NCBI GenBank assembly: GCA_041398605.1
Contig: JAWKUK010000006.1
Span: 186,001-250,000, forward strand
Direction of reading: 5' to 3'
DNA: 64,000 nucleotides
DNA from: JAWKUK01 sp041398605
GTDB lineage: Bacteria; Planctomycetota; UBA1135; GCA-002686595
Shown: positions 44,209 through 52,291 of the stretch, one piece after another
Numbering within the stretch: the stretch's first letter is position 1
Layout of the letters: the number at the start of each line of letters is the position of its first letter
The notes under the pieces: generated by a model
The model's database searches: none
Told to the model about the DNA's origin: nothing
Seen by the model: the letters and a program-made list of their open reading frames with translations, nothing else
Made by a program: the position numbers and the translations under genes

Positions 44209-46767
44209 ATGCAGCCTCAGTACACCAACCGTTCACAGGAAGTCCTCACCGCCGCGCAGCAGCTCGCCCAAGGTCAAGGGAACCCGGAGCTCTCGCCGCT
44301 GCACCTCGGCAGCGCTCTGCTCGCAGAGCCGGAAGGGGTGACCGCCGCGCTGCTCGCGAAGCTCGGCGTCGAGCCGAAGGCGTTCGCGCAGGAGATCGCG
44401 CGCGAGCTCGCAAAGCTGCCGCGCGCCCAGGGCACTCAGGTCGGGCTGTCTCGCGCGTTGAACGACGTGCTCGAGCGCGCCGCCGCCGACGCCAAGCGCT
44501 TGGGCGACGACTACGTCTCGACCGAGCACCTCTTCTTGGCGCTCGTGGCGAAGGGCGCGCCGCAACCCGCGGGCCTCTTTGCGGCGCGCGGCTTGACCGC
44601 CGCCAAGGTCGAAGCGGCGCTGACAGAGGTCCGCGGCACGCGCCGCGTGACGACGCCTGAGCCAGAGGCCACCTTCGAAGCGCTGGACAAGTACGCGCGC
44701 GACCTGACGAAGGACGCGCGGGCGGGCAAGCTCGACCCCGTCATCGGGCGCGACGAGGAGATCCGACGCACGATCCAGGTCCTCTCTCGCCGCCGCAAGA
44801 ACAACCCCGTGCTGATCGGCGAGCCCGGCGTCGGCAAGACCGCGATCGCCGAAGGCCTCGCCAACCGCATCGTCGCAGGCGACGTGCCGGAGGGCCTCAA
44901 GAACCGCCGCGTCATGGCGCTCGACCTCGGCGCGATGCTCGCCGGCGCGAAGTACCGCGGCGAGTTCGAGGAGCGCTTGAAGGCCGTGTTGCAGGAGATC
45001 TCCGACGCCAATGGCGAGATCGTGCTGTTCATCGACGAGCTGCACACGCTCGTCGGCGCAGGCGGCGCAGAGGGCGCCGTCGACGCCGCGAACCTGTTGA
45101 AGCCGGCGCTCGCGCGCGGCGACCTGCGCTGCATCGGCGCGACGACCCTGGACGAGTATCGCAAGCACATCGAGAAGGACCCGGCGTTGGAGCGGCGCTT
45201 CATGCCTGTCCTGATCGACGAGCCAAGCGTCGAGGACACCATCGCGATCCTGCGCGGGCTCAAGGAGCGCTACGAGGTGCACCACGGTGTGCGCATCGAG
45301 GACGACGCATTGATCGCCGCGGCGCGCCTGGCAGACCGGCACGTGAACGACCGCTTCATGCCGGACAAGGCGATCGACTGCGTCGATGAAGCGGCCGCGC
45401 AGCTACGCACGGCGATCGACTCGCTGCCGGCGGAGCTCGACACGATCGAGCGCCGGCTGCGCCAGCTCGACATCGAGCGCGGCGCGTTGCACAAAGAGGA
45501 CAACCCGGCGAACAAGCGCCGCATCGACCACATCGAGCGTGAGCTCGGCGGGCTCCGCGAAGAGGCCACGTCGCTGCGCGCGCGTTGGACGAAGGAGAAG
45601 GAGCTGATCCAGGCGATCCGCGCCGCGCGGATCCTCGTCGAGGACCTGCGCGCCGAGGCCGAGCAGAAGGAGCGCAGCGGCGACTACGAGCGCGTGGGCA
45701 AGATCCGCTACAGCGAGCTACCAGAGGCCCAGAAGCGCATCGAGGACGCCTCTGAGGCGCTCGCGGTCGCGCAGGAGGACGGCGCGCTGCTGCCTGAGGC
45801 CGTCGACGCGGAGCTGATCGCGAAGGTCGTCGCGCGCTGGACCGGGATCCCGGCGGACAAGCTGCTGGAGACCGAGCGCCACAAGCTGATCCACATGGAG
45901 GACGGCCTGCACAAGCGGGTCATCGGCCAAGACGCCGCGGTCGCGGCGATCAGCCAGGCCGTGCGCCGCGCGCGCGCTGGCCTCACCGAGCCGACCCGGC
46001 CCCTGGGCGCGTTCTTGATGCTGGGCCCGACAGGCGTCGGCAAGACCGAGCTCGCGAAAGCCGTCGCGGAGTTCCTGTTCGATGACGAACGAAACATGGT
46101 GCGCATCGACATGTCCGAGTACATGGAGAAGCACTCCGTCAGCCGCCTCATCGGCGCGCCGCCCGGCTACGTCGGCTACGACGAGGGCGGCGCGTTGACC
46201 GAGGCCGTGCGCAGGAAGCCGCACAGCGTGCTCTTGTTGGACGAGGTCGAGAAGGCGCACCCAGACGTCTTCAACATCCTGCTGCAAGTCCTGGACGACG
46301 GGCGCTTGACCGACGGCCAGGGCCGGACGATCGACTTCACGCAGACGCTCGTCCTGATGACGAGCAACCTGCGCGGCGAAGCCGGTGTGCGAGAGTTCTT
46401 CCGGCCGGAGTTCATCAACCGCCTCGACGAGGTCCTCACCTTCGAGCCGCTGAAGCGCGAGCAAATCCGCTCCATCGTCGATGTGCAGATCAGCCGGCTG
46501 CGGAAGCAGCTCGTCGACAAGGAGATCGGCCTCGAGCTGACGCCTGCGGCGCTCGAGCGGCTCTCCGAGGAGGGCTACGACCCCGAGTACGGCGCCCGCC
46601 CCCTCAAGCGCGCGATCCAGCGTCACGTGCAGAACTTGCTCGCCGAGGCGATCCTCGACGGCCGGATCGGCGCGGGGCAGACCGCGGTCATCGACGCGCA
46701 CGAAGGGCTCTTCATGGTGCGCCAACACGCGACGCCGGCGGAGCCCACGGAGTCCGTCGCCGGCTGA
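44209..46767 (+). CDS. clpB: ClpB protein disaggregase
   Basis: An 852-residue AAA+ hexameric chaperone that resolubilises aggregated protein with DnaK. N-domain starts MQPQYTNRSQEVLTAAQQLA; AAA1 has Walker A GEPGVGKTA and Walker B IVLFIDELH; the M-domain coiled coil spans about 405-520 (TIERRLRQLDIERGALHKE ... YERVGKIRYSELP); AAA2 has ARWTGIPADKLLETE, Walker A GPTGVGKTE, VGYDEGG and LLLDEVEKAHPDVF. Between TSNLRG and FRPEFINRLDEV about 19 residues found in E. coli ClpB are absent, a compact version of that loop. ATG 44209 has GGAGG (44196-44200) eight bases upstream; longer frames upstream are not supported. Confidence 0.96.
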   Translation: MQPQYTNRSQEVLTAAQQLAQGQGNPELSPLHLGSALLAEPEGVTAALLAKLGVEPKAFAQEIARELAKLPRAQGTQVGLSRALNDVLERAAADAKRLGDDYVSTEHLFLALVAKGAPQPAGLFAARGLTAAKVEAALTEVRGTRRVTTPEPEATFEALDKYARDLTKDARAGKLDPVIGRDEEIRRTIQVLSRRRKNNPVLIGEPGVGKTAIAEGLANRIVAGDVPEGLKNRRVMALDLGAMLAGAKYRGEFEERLKAVLQEISDANGEIVLFIDELHTLVGAGGAEGAVDAANLLKPALARGDLRCIGATTLDEYRKHIEKDPALERRFMPVLIDEPSVEDTIAILRGLKERYEVHHGVRIEDDALIAAARLADRHVNDRFMPDKAIDCVDEAAAQLRTAIDSLPAELDTIERRLRQLDIERGALHKEDNPANKRRIDHIERELGGLREEATSLRARWTKEKELIQAIRAARILVEDLRAEAEQKERSGDYERVGKIRYSELPEAQKRIEDASEALAVAQEDGALLPEAVDAELIAKVVARWTGIPADKLLETERHKLIHMEDGLHKRVIGQDAAVAAISQAVRRARAGLTEPTRPLGAFLMLGPTGVGKTELAKAVAEFLFDDERNMVRIDMSEYMEKHSVSRLIGAPPGYVGYDEGGALTEAVRRKPHSVLLLDEVEKAHPDVFNILLQVLDDGRLTDGQGRTIDFTQTLVLMTSNLRGEAGVREFFRPEFINRLDEVLTFEPLKREQIRSIVDVQISRLRKQLVDKEIGLELTPAALERLSEEGYDPEYGARPLKRAIQRHVQNLLAEAILDGRIGAGQTAVIDAHEGLFMVRQHATPAEPTESVAG

Positions 46768-46768
46768 C

Positions 46769-46912
46769 AGGGCGCGACGCGCGACCCTCTCGTGCTCGAT
46801 CGGGGTCGCGCGCGACGCGCGACCCTCTCGTGCTCTCTGCGGGTCGCGCGCGACGCGCGACCCTGTCGTGCTCTCTGGGGGTCGCGCGCGACGCGCGACC
46901 CTGTCGTGTCGG
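46769..46912. repeat. 38-bp tandem repeat with a hairpin in each unit
   Basis: About 3.8 copies of a 38-base unit. Three exact palindromic cores gggtcgcgcg-cga-cgcgcgaccc occur at 46803-46825, 46841-46863 and 46879-46901 (10-bp stem, 3-base loop); the first copy, near 46769-46787, is shortened. The spacer reads ctctcgtgctc or ctgtcgtgctc. It sits between the convergent ends of clpB and the 46920-47663 gene, so it may act as an array of bidirectional terminators. It is not CRISPR: no unique spacers. Confidence 0.9.
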
Positions 46913-46919
46913 CAGCCGC

Positions 46920-47663
46920 TTAGCTGATCAGCAGCAAGCGCCGCGGCGCGCAGGCCGGCGTCGTTGGGGCGCGGTGGATACAGGCGGGCGTAGGGCTCCC
47001 GGGGTACTGGACGGCGAGGCGCCACATGTGCCCGACGCCGAATGAGTACGGCCGCGCGTGTGGCAGCGGCGCGTAGTGCAGGTCGAGGTGCTGCTCGCGG
47101 AGGTACGCGTCGAAGGCCTCGTCGGGGTCACCCGCACGGGCACGCTCACCGCGACTGGGTCCGTCGCCGACAAACGCCGCGCGCAGCGCCGCACGGAGCC
47201 CTGGGTCGTCGACGCGACGCCGCGCTTGGGCGCGTGGCAAACCCTCGCTCGCAGGGCCGACGTAGCAACAGAGGATGGTGACGGTGGGCACCGTCGCGCT
47301 GTCGACATGGAACGAATACACGTCCGTCGGCACGAGCGCGCCGTGGTCTCGGGGATACTGCTCGATGCAGTTGAGCTCGGGGGCGTGCCCAGCCTCGCGC
47401 AAGCGCCGCAGGTCCTCGCGCAGAACGGCGACCGCGCGCGCGCCTGCGGCGCTGACGTGGAGGGCCTCGAGCTCCGCCTCATCCACGCAAGTGACGCCGT
47501 CGCCGGGCTCGAGCAGGCGCACCACCTCTTCGAAGTCCCCTGCGAGGGCGCGCTCCCAACAGAGCGCGTTGCACGCGCCCTCGAAGGGCGTGGTAAGCAG
47601 CTCCTCGAACGAACCGACGAGCTGCACGTCCGGGGCGGGCGGGTGGTGGCTGGAGGGGGTCAT
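46920..47663 (-). CDS. Hypothetical protein
   Basis: A 247-residue protein with no signal peptide or TM helix. Residues 15-70 (VQLVGSFEELLTTPFEGACNALCWERAL...) have a regular strand-helix look; ELNCIEQYPRDHGALVPTDVYSFHVDSATVPTVTILCCYVGP contains a His that could bind metal; HMWRLAVQYPGSPTPACIHRAP follows near the C-terminus. A resemblance to DUF1826-type proteins crossed my mind but I cannot support it. ATG 47663 is taken because sequence before it is Arg-rich. Its end is 8 bases from the 38-bp repeat array. Confidence 0.55.
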   Translation of the reverse strand: MTPSSHHPPAPDVQLVGSFEELLTTPFEGACNALCWERALAGDFEEVVRLLEPGDGVTCVDEAELEALHVSAAGARAVAVLREDLRRLREAGHAPELNCIEQYPRDHGALVPTDVYSFHVDSATVPTVTILCCYVGPASEGLPRAQARRRVDDPGLRAALRAAFVGDGPSRGERARAGDPDEAFDAYLREQHLDLHYAPLPHARPYSFGVGHMWRLAVQYPGSPTPACIHRAPTTPACAPRRLLLIS

Positions 47664-47824
47664 GCGCGTCGGGCACGCAGGCGTGGACCGGCGAGAGCGT
47701 AGCAGCAATCGGCGGCCAACAGGCGAGCACGATCGAGGTCGGCCCCGGGCTCGACAGCCCAGCGCCCCCGACTATGATCCAAACGCCGCATCCGACCTGA
47801 CGTCCAGAGCAACGGTCCCGCGCC

Positions 47825-49003
47825 ATGATTGAGCCCAAGCGCATCGAAGATTGGCGCGCGCGCATCTCGCGCGACCTGCGCGAGAGCGTCCTGCCGTTCT
47901 GGTTGGCCCATTCGCTCGACGCCAGCTACGGCGGCTACCTGAACTGCCTCGACCGCGACGGCCGCGCGTTCGACACGAAGAAGCACGTGTGGATGCAAGG
48001 GCGGGAAGTGTGGATGTTCTCGAAGCTCTATGCGACCGAGGGCGACCCCGCCCACCTCGCCGCGGCGCGCCTGGGTGCGGAGTTCCTGGCGCGCTACGCC
48101 ATCGCGCCGGACGGTCGGGCCTACTTCAGCTTGGCGCGTGACGGCCGGCCGGTCTCCCTCCAACGCAAGGTGTTCTCCGAGTGCTTCCTCGTCATGGCGT
48201 TCGCTGAGTACGCGCGCGCCAGCGGCGATGGCGCGTACCGCGCGCGCGCGCTGGCGCTGTTCGAGCGGGTGTTGGAGCTCATCGCTGACCCAGCGCCGCT
48301 CGGGCGCCCCTCCCTCGCCGGGCAAACGCCGAGCCAGGACCTGGCCGTGCCGATGATCTTGCTCAACCTCGTCGCCGAGCTCCGCGGCGCGCCGGGCAGC
48401 GACACGTTCGAAGACCGCCCGGACTACGACGCGATCGAAGCGCGCGCGGTCGAGCGGGTGCTGGAGCACTTCGACCGCGCGCGTGGCCTCGTCTTCGAGA
48501 CGGTCGGCCTGGGCGGCGCGCGGCTCGACTCGCCCGAAGGGCGCCTCCTGAACCCAGGCCACGTCATCGAGGCGGCGTGGTTCCTGATCGAGTATGCCCG
48601 CCGCGTGGGCTCGGCGCCGCTGATCGCGGATGGGGTCGCGATGATGCGCGGCGCGTGGGACGCGGGTTGGGACCCGGAGCACGGCGGCCTCTTCTACTTC
48701 CTCGACGCTGACGGGTTCAGCCCGACGCAGCTCGAGTGGCCGATGAAGCTCTGGTGGCCGCACTGCGAGGCGCTGATCGGGTCGCTCGTCGCGTGGCGAG
48801 CGACTGGGGACGATGCGTGGTTCGAGCGCTTCGACGAGGTCGCGCAGTGGACCTACGCGCGCTTCCCGGACGCCGAGCACGGCGAGTGGTTCGGCTACCT
48901 CAACCGCGCTGGCGAGGTCTCGCAGCGCTTCAAGGGCGGGCCGTACAAAGGCTGCTTCCACGTGCCCCGCGCGCTCTGGCGCTGCGAGCAGCTGTTGGCG
49001 TGA
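47825..49003 (+). CDS. AGE-family sugar epimerase/isomerase (N-acylglucosamine 2-epimerase family)
   Basis: A 392-residue (alpha/alpha)6-barrel enzyme. Family features: SLDASYGGYLNCLDRDGRAFDTKKHVWMQGREVWMFSKL at the start, KVFSECFLVMAFAEYARA, the catalytic His in LNPGHVIEAAWFLIEYARR, WDPEHGGLFYFLD, LEWPMKLWWPHCEALIGSL with the second conserved His, and GPYKGCFHVPRALWRCEQLL with a third. Reaction: epimerisation or aldose-ketose isomerisation of a free sugar or acylated amino sugar; the exact substrate (GlcNAc, mannose, cellobiose) cannot be read from sequence. Normal family length. Single gene with no obvious operon partner. Confidence 0.92.
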   Translation: MIEPKRIEDWRARISRDLRESVLPFWLAHSLDASYGGYLNCLDRDGRAFDTKKHVWMQGREVWMFSKLYATEGDPAHLAAARLGAEFLARYAIAPDGRAYFSLARDGRPVSLQRKVFSECFLVMAFAEYARASGDGAYRARALALFERVLELIADPAPLGRPSLAGQTPSQDLAVPMILLNLVAELRGAPGSDTFEDRPDYDAIEARAVERVLEHFDRARGLVFETVGLGGARLDSPEGRLLNPGHVIEAAWFLIEYARRVGSAPLIADGVAMMRGAWDAGWDPEHGGLFYFLDADGFSPTQLEWPMKLWWPHCEALIGSLVAWRATGDDAWFERFDEVAQWTYARFPDAEHGEWFGYLNRAGEVSQRFKGGPYKGCFHVPRALWRCEQLLA

Positions 49004-49120
49004 CCGACGGACCGATGCACCCCCCGAGGGCGACGGCGGCGAGCGCCGCGCATGTCAAGGGCCCGCGAAGTCTCTCGATAGAGGGTCGACGCGGACGGGT
49101 CGAGCTTTCATCCTGGTGAG

Positions 49121-51841
49121 ATGCAATGCTCCGCGCGCGCCCGCAGATTCGCACCCTCAAGCCCCCTGCTCTGCCTCAGCGCGCTCGTCTGGTGCGCTTG
49201 CGCCGCGGACGATGTACGCACGCCGCGCGCGCCCGACACACGGGTCGGGCGCGGCGCGGGAGGGCGCACCGAGACCCCGGTCAACCAAGCCCTGACGCCG
49301 CACGGCGCGACGATCGACCTCCCGAAGCTGCGGCCGCAGGCCCTGGCGCTCTCGGCGGACGGAGCGCGGCTGTACGTGTCGGGCAAGACCTCGGAGCTGG
49401 TCGTCCTGGACGCCGCGACCGGCGCCCTCTCCGAGCGCGTGGCGCTGCCCGCCGAGGACGCGCGCGCGGGTGAGCTGGTCGGCCAGCCCGTCTCGGACCA
49501 CATCCTCGAGCCGGACAAGAAGGGCCAGCTTTCGTACACGGGCCTGATCGAGGCGCCGGACGGGCGCGCGCTCTACCTGTCCAACGTCAACGGCTCGGTC
49601 AAGGTCTTCCGCGTCGATGAAGCGGGCCGAGTGACCCCGGCGCACTCGCTGCCGCTGCCCTCTGCGAACGCGCCGCGGCGGCAGGCCGAGATCCCGAGCG
49701 GGCTCGCGCTGCACGCAGGGGGCCAAAGACTGCTCGTCTGCGGGAACCTGTCCAACCGGCTCATCGACCTCGATGCTACGACCGGCGCAGTCCACGCGAC
49801 ATACGACGTCGGCGTCGCGCCGTACGACGTGCTGCTCGCCGGCGGGCGCGCGTTCGTCAGCAACTGGGGCGGGCCGCGCCCCGACGCGGCGAGCGTCGTC
49901 GGCCCTGCGGGCCAGGGCACCCTCGTGCGCGTCGACGCGCGCGGCATCGCGAGCGAGGGCTCGGTGTCGATCGTCGACCTCGCCACGGGGTCGGTGCGCG
50001 AAGTGTCCGTCGGCCTGCACCCCTCGGCGCTCGCGCTGTCACCCGACGGGCGGCACGTCGTCGTCGCGAACGCAGGCAGCGACACGCTGACGGTGCTGCG
50101 CGCCGACACGGGCGCGTTCGTCGAGACGATCTGGTGCAAGCCCAAGCCCTCGGACCTGCTCGGAGCAACGCCGACGGCGCTCACGTTCGACCCGACGGGC
50201 GAGCGCCTCTACGTCGCGCACGGCACGCAGAACGCGATCGGCGTCTACGAGTTCGAGCCCGATGACCGCGGCGACTCGCGGCTCCTGGGCCTGATCCCGG
50301 TCGGCTGGTTCCCCGGCGCGCTCGCGCATGACGCGACGCGCGGGCGGCTCGCGGTCGCGAACATCAAAGGCATCGGCCCTGGCCGTGCGCGCGACGGCGA
50401 GCGCGTGAACGAGCACAACACGCACCAGTACTACGGCTCGGTCACGCTGGCGCCGCTGCCCGACCGTGAGGAGCTCGAGGCGCTGTCCGCCGCCGTCCAG
50501 GTCAATCTGCGGCGCCCGGCGATCGAGGCTGCGCTCGCGCCGCCGCGCAAGGGCGTCGCGCCCGTTGCGATCCCCGAGCGCATCGGCGAGCCGAGCCTCA
50601 TCGAGCACGTCGTCTACATCATCAAAGAGAACCGGACGTATGACCAGGTCCTCGGCGACATGCCGGAGGGCGACGGCGACCCGACGCTGTGCATCTATGG
50701 CGAGGACGTCACGCCGAACCAGCACGCGCTGGCGCGCGAGTTCGCGCTGCTCGATAACACGTACTGCGCGGGCATCCTCAGCGCGGACGGGCACAACTGG
50801 TCGACGTCCGCGTTCGGCACGGACTACCTCGAGCGCAGCTTCGCCGGCTGGCCGCGCAGCTACCCGGACGGCATGGAGGAAGAGGACAAGGACGCGCTCG
50901 CGTACTCGCCGGCCGGGTTCCTGTGGGACAACGCGCTCGCGGCCGGCGTGACGCTGCGCAACTACGGCGAGTTCTGCCAGCCGCGTGTCCGGTGGGCGGA
51001 CGCGAAGCGCCGCGGCGCGCCTGACTTCACCGCGTGTTACCTCGCTTGGCGCGACAAGACCGATGCTGTGGTCTTTGAGAGCGAGGCCGTTGTGCCGTCG
51101 CTCGCCCCGCACTCCGTCACGCGCTACGTCGGCTGGAACATGTCGGTCCCGGACCAGTACCGCGCGGACGTCGTCCTGGAGGACCTCGCGCGCGCGGAGG
51201 CGCTCGGGGCGCTGCCGCAGCTAACGATCATCTGCCTGCCCAACGACCACACGAGCGGCACGGCTGAGGGCGCCCCGACGCCCGAAGCCTGCATGGCCGA
51301 CGGCGACCTGGCCCTCGGCAGGATCATCGAGGGCTTGTCGCGCTCGCGCTTTTGGCCGCGCATGGCGGTGTTCGTCATCGAGGACGACCCCCAGGCGGGC
51401 TGGGACCACGTCTCGGGCTATCGAACGACCGCGTTCGTTGCGAGCCCCTACGCGCGGCGCGGCGTGACGGTCAGCAAGCAATACAACACCACGAGCATCC
51501 TGCGCACCATCGAGCAGATCCTCGGGCTGCAGCCGATGAACCAGTTCGACGCGAGCGCCTCGCCGATGTTCGAGTGCTTCACCGACACGCCAGACGAGAC
51601 AGCGTTCGCGGCGCGCCCGAACTTGGTGCCGCTCGACCGCATGAACCCGCCTAAGGAGGCGCTCACGGACCCGGTCCAACACCAGGACGCGGTCGCCTCA
51701 GCGGCGCTCGACCTGTCGGTGATGGACCGCGCGCCGGAGGACCTCTTGAATCGCATCCTCTGGCGCGCCGCGCGCGGGAGCGCTGCGCCGTACCCCGAGT
51801 GGGCGCTCACCCCCGGCGCGGACGCGGACGAAGACGATTGA
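49121..51841 (+). CDS. YncE-like beta-propeller fused to a phosphoesterase/alkaline-phosphatase-like domain
   Basis: A 906-residue exported protein. Signal peptide with SSPLLCLSALVWCACAADD; lipidation at Cys is possible. Residues 65-480 carry YVTN/40-residue propeller repeats (GARLYVSGKTSELVVLDAATGAL, PSALALSPDGRHVVVANAGSDTLTVLRADTGA, GERLYVAHGTQNAIGVYEF). Residues 490-800 form the phosphoesterase family domain (HVVYIIKENRTYDQVLGDMPEG, ALLDNTYCAGILSADGHNWSTSAFGTDYLER, FVIEDDPQAGWDHVSGYRT), the type found in phosphatidylinositol-specific or acid phosphatases of the alkaline-phosphatase superfamily. The combination is known as a bifunctional YncE/alkaline phosphatase family. Substrate unknown. 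ATG 49121 is the natural start of the signal. Confidence 0.9.
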   Translation: MQCSARARRFAPSSPLLCLSALVWCACAADDVRTPRAPDTRVGRGAGGRTETPVNQALTPHGATIDLPKLRPQALALSADGARLYVSGKTSELVVLDAATGALSERVALPAEDARAGELVGQPVSDHILEPDKKGQLSYTGLIEAPDGRALYLSNVNGSVKVFRVDEAGRVTPAHSLPLPSANAPRRQAEIPSGLALHAGGQRLLVCGNLSNRLIDLDATTGAVHATYDVGVAPYDVLLAGGRAFVSNWGGPRPDAASVVGPAGQGTLVRVDARGIASEGSVSIVDLATGSVREVSVGLHPSALALSPDGRHVVVANAGSDTLTVLRADTGAFVETIWCKPKPSDLLGATPTALTFDPTGERLYVAHGTQNAIGVYEFEPDDRGDSRLLGLIPVGWFPGALAHDATRGRLAVANIKGIGPGRARDGERVNEHNTHQYYGSVTLAPLPDREELEALSAAVQVNLRRPAIEAALAPPRKGVAPVAIPERIGEPSLIEHVVYIIKENRTYDQVLGDMPEGDGDPTLCIYGEDVTPNQHALAREFALLDNTYCAGILSADGHNWSTSAFGTDYLERSFAGWPRSYPDGMEEEDKDALAYSPAGFLWDNALAAGVTLRNYGEFCQPRVRWADAKRRGAPDFTACYLAWRDKTDAVVFESEAVVPSLAPHSVTRYVGWNMSVPDQYRADVVLEDLARAEALGALPQLTIICLPNDHTSGTAEGAPTPEACMADGDLALGRIIEGLSRSRFWPRMAVFVIEDDPQAGWDHVSGYRTTAFVASPYARRGVTVSKQYNTTSILRTIEQILGLQPMNQFDASASPMFECFTDTPDETAFAARPNLVPLDRMNPPKEALTDPVQHQDAVASAALDLSVMDRAPEDLLNRILWRAARGSAAPYPEWALTPGADADEDD

Positions 51842-51851
51842 GCGCGTTGGC

Positions 51852-51887
51852 GGCCCGCGCGCTGGCCCGCGCGCTGGCCCGCTCTCT
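51852..51887. repeat. 12-bp tandem repeat, three copies
   Basis: ggcccgcgcgct twice, then ggcccgctctct, ten bases after the end of the phosphoesterase gene. A third short tandem duplication in non-coding DNA of this window. Confidence 0.8.
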
Positions 51888-51999
51888 GGGTCGCGCGACG
51901 CACGGGTTCGCGCGCCCCAAGTTGCCCATCGGCGACGGATCCCAGTAGCATCGCTGCCTCGAACTCCGCCCACTCCACTTCCGAAACGGCATCCCGACC

Positions 52000-52278
52000 A
52001 TGACCCGCGCAAGCGCACGCCACATCCTTGTCCCGTCCGAAGCCAAGTGCCTGGAGCTGAAGACCCAGATCGAAGCTGGCGCCTCCTTCGAGGACATGGC
52101 GAAGCAGCACTCGACCTGCCCCTCCGGCAAGCGCGGGGGCGGCCTCGGCGAGTTCGGCCCCGGCCAGATGGTGAAGGAGTTCGATCAGGTCGTCTTCAAG
52201 GACGAGGTCGGCAAGGTGCACGGCCCGGTGAAGACGCAGTTCGGCTTCCACCTGATCGAGATCACCAGCCGCAAGTGA
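52000..52278 (+). CDS. Single-domain parvulin-type peptidyl-prolyl isomerase (PpiC-like)
   Basis: A 92-residue cytoplasmic rotamase: MTRASARHILVPSEAKC, IEAGASFEDMAKQHSTCPSGKRGGGLGEFGPGQMVKEFDQVVF, and the end GPVKTQFGFHLIEITSRK. All usual parvulin core elements are present (HILV, GGxLGxF, FGxHLI) and length matches E. coli PpiC (93 aa). It catalyses cis/trans isomerisation of Xaa-Pro bonds. No signal peptide. Single gene; its end lies 13 bases before the end of the convergent RND permease gene. Confidence 0.95.
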   Translation: MTRASARHILVPSEAKCLELKTQIEAGASFEDMAKQHSTCPSGKRGGGLGEFGPGQMVKEFDQVVFKDEVGKVHGPVKTQFGFHLIEITSRK

Positions 52279-52291
52279 TCGCGCCCGCGCG

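Noticed and set aside
46769..46912. CRISPR-like array
   Set aside because: The spacers are almost the same, not unique, and units are only 38 bases in total; it is a simple tandem repeat with hairpins.
46920..47663. Assignment to DUF1826 or a 2OG-dioxygenase family
   Set aside because: Only a loose impression; no complete metal-binding motif could be shown, so left as hypothetical.
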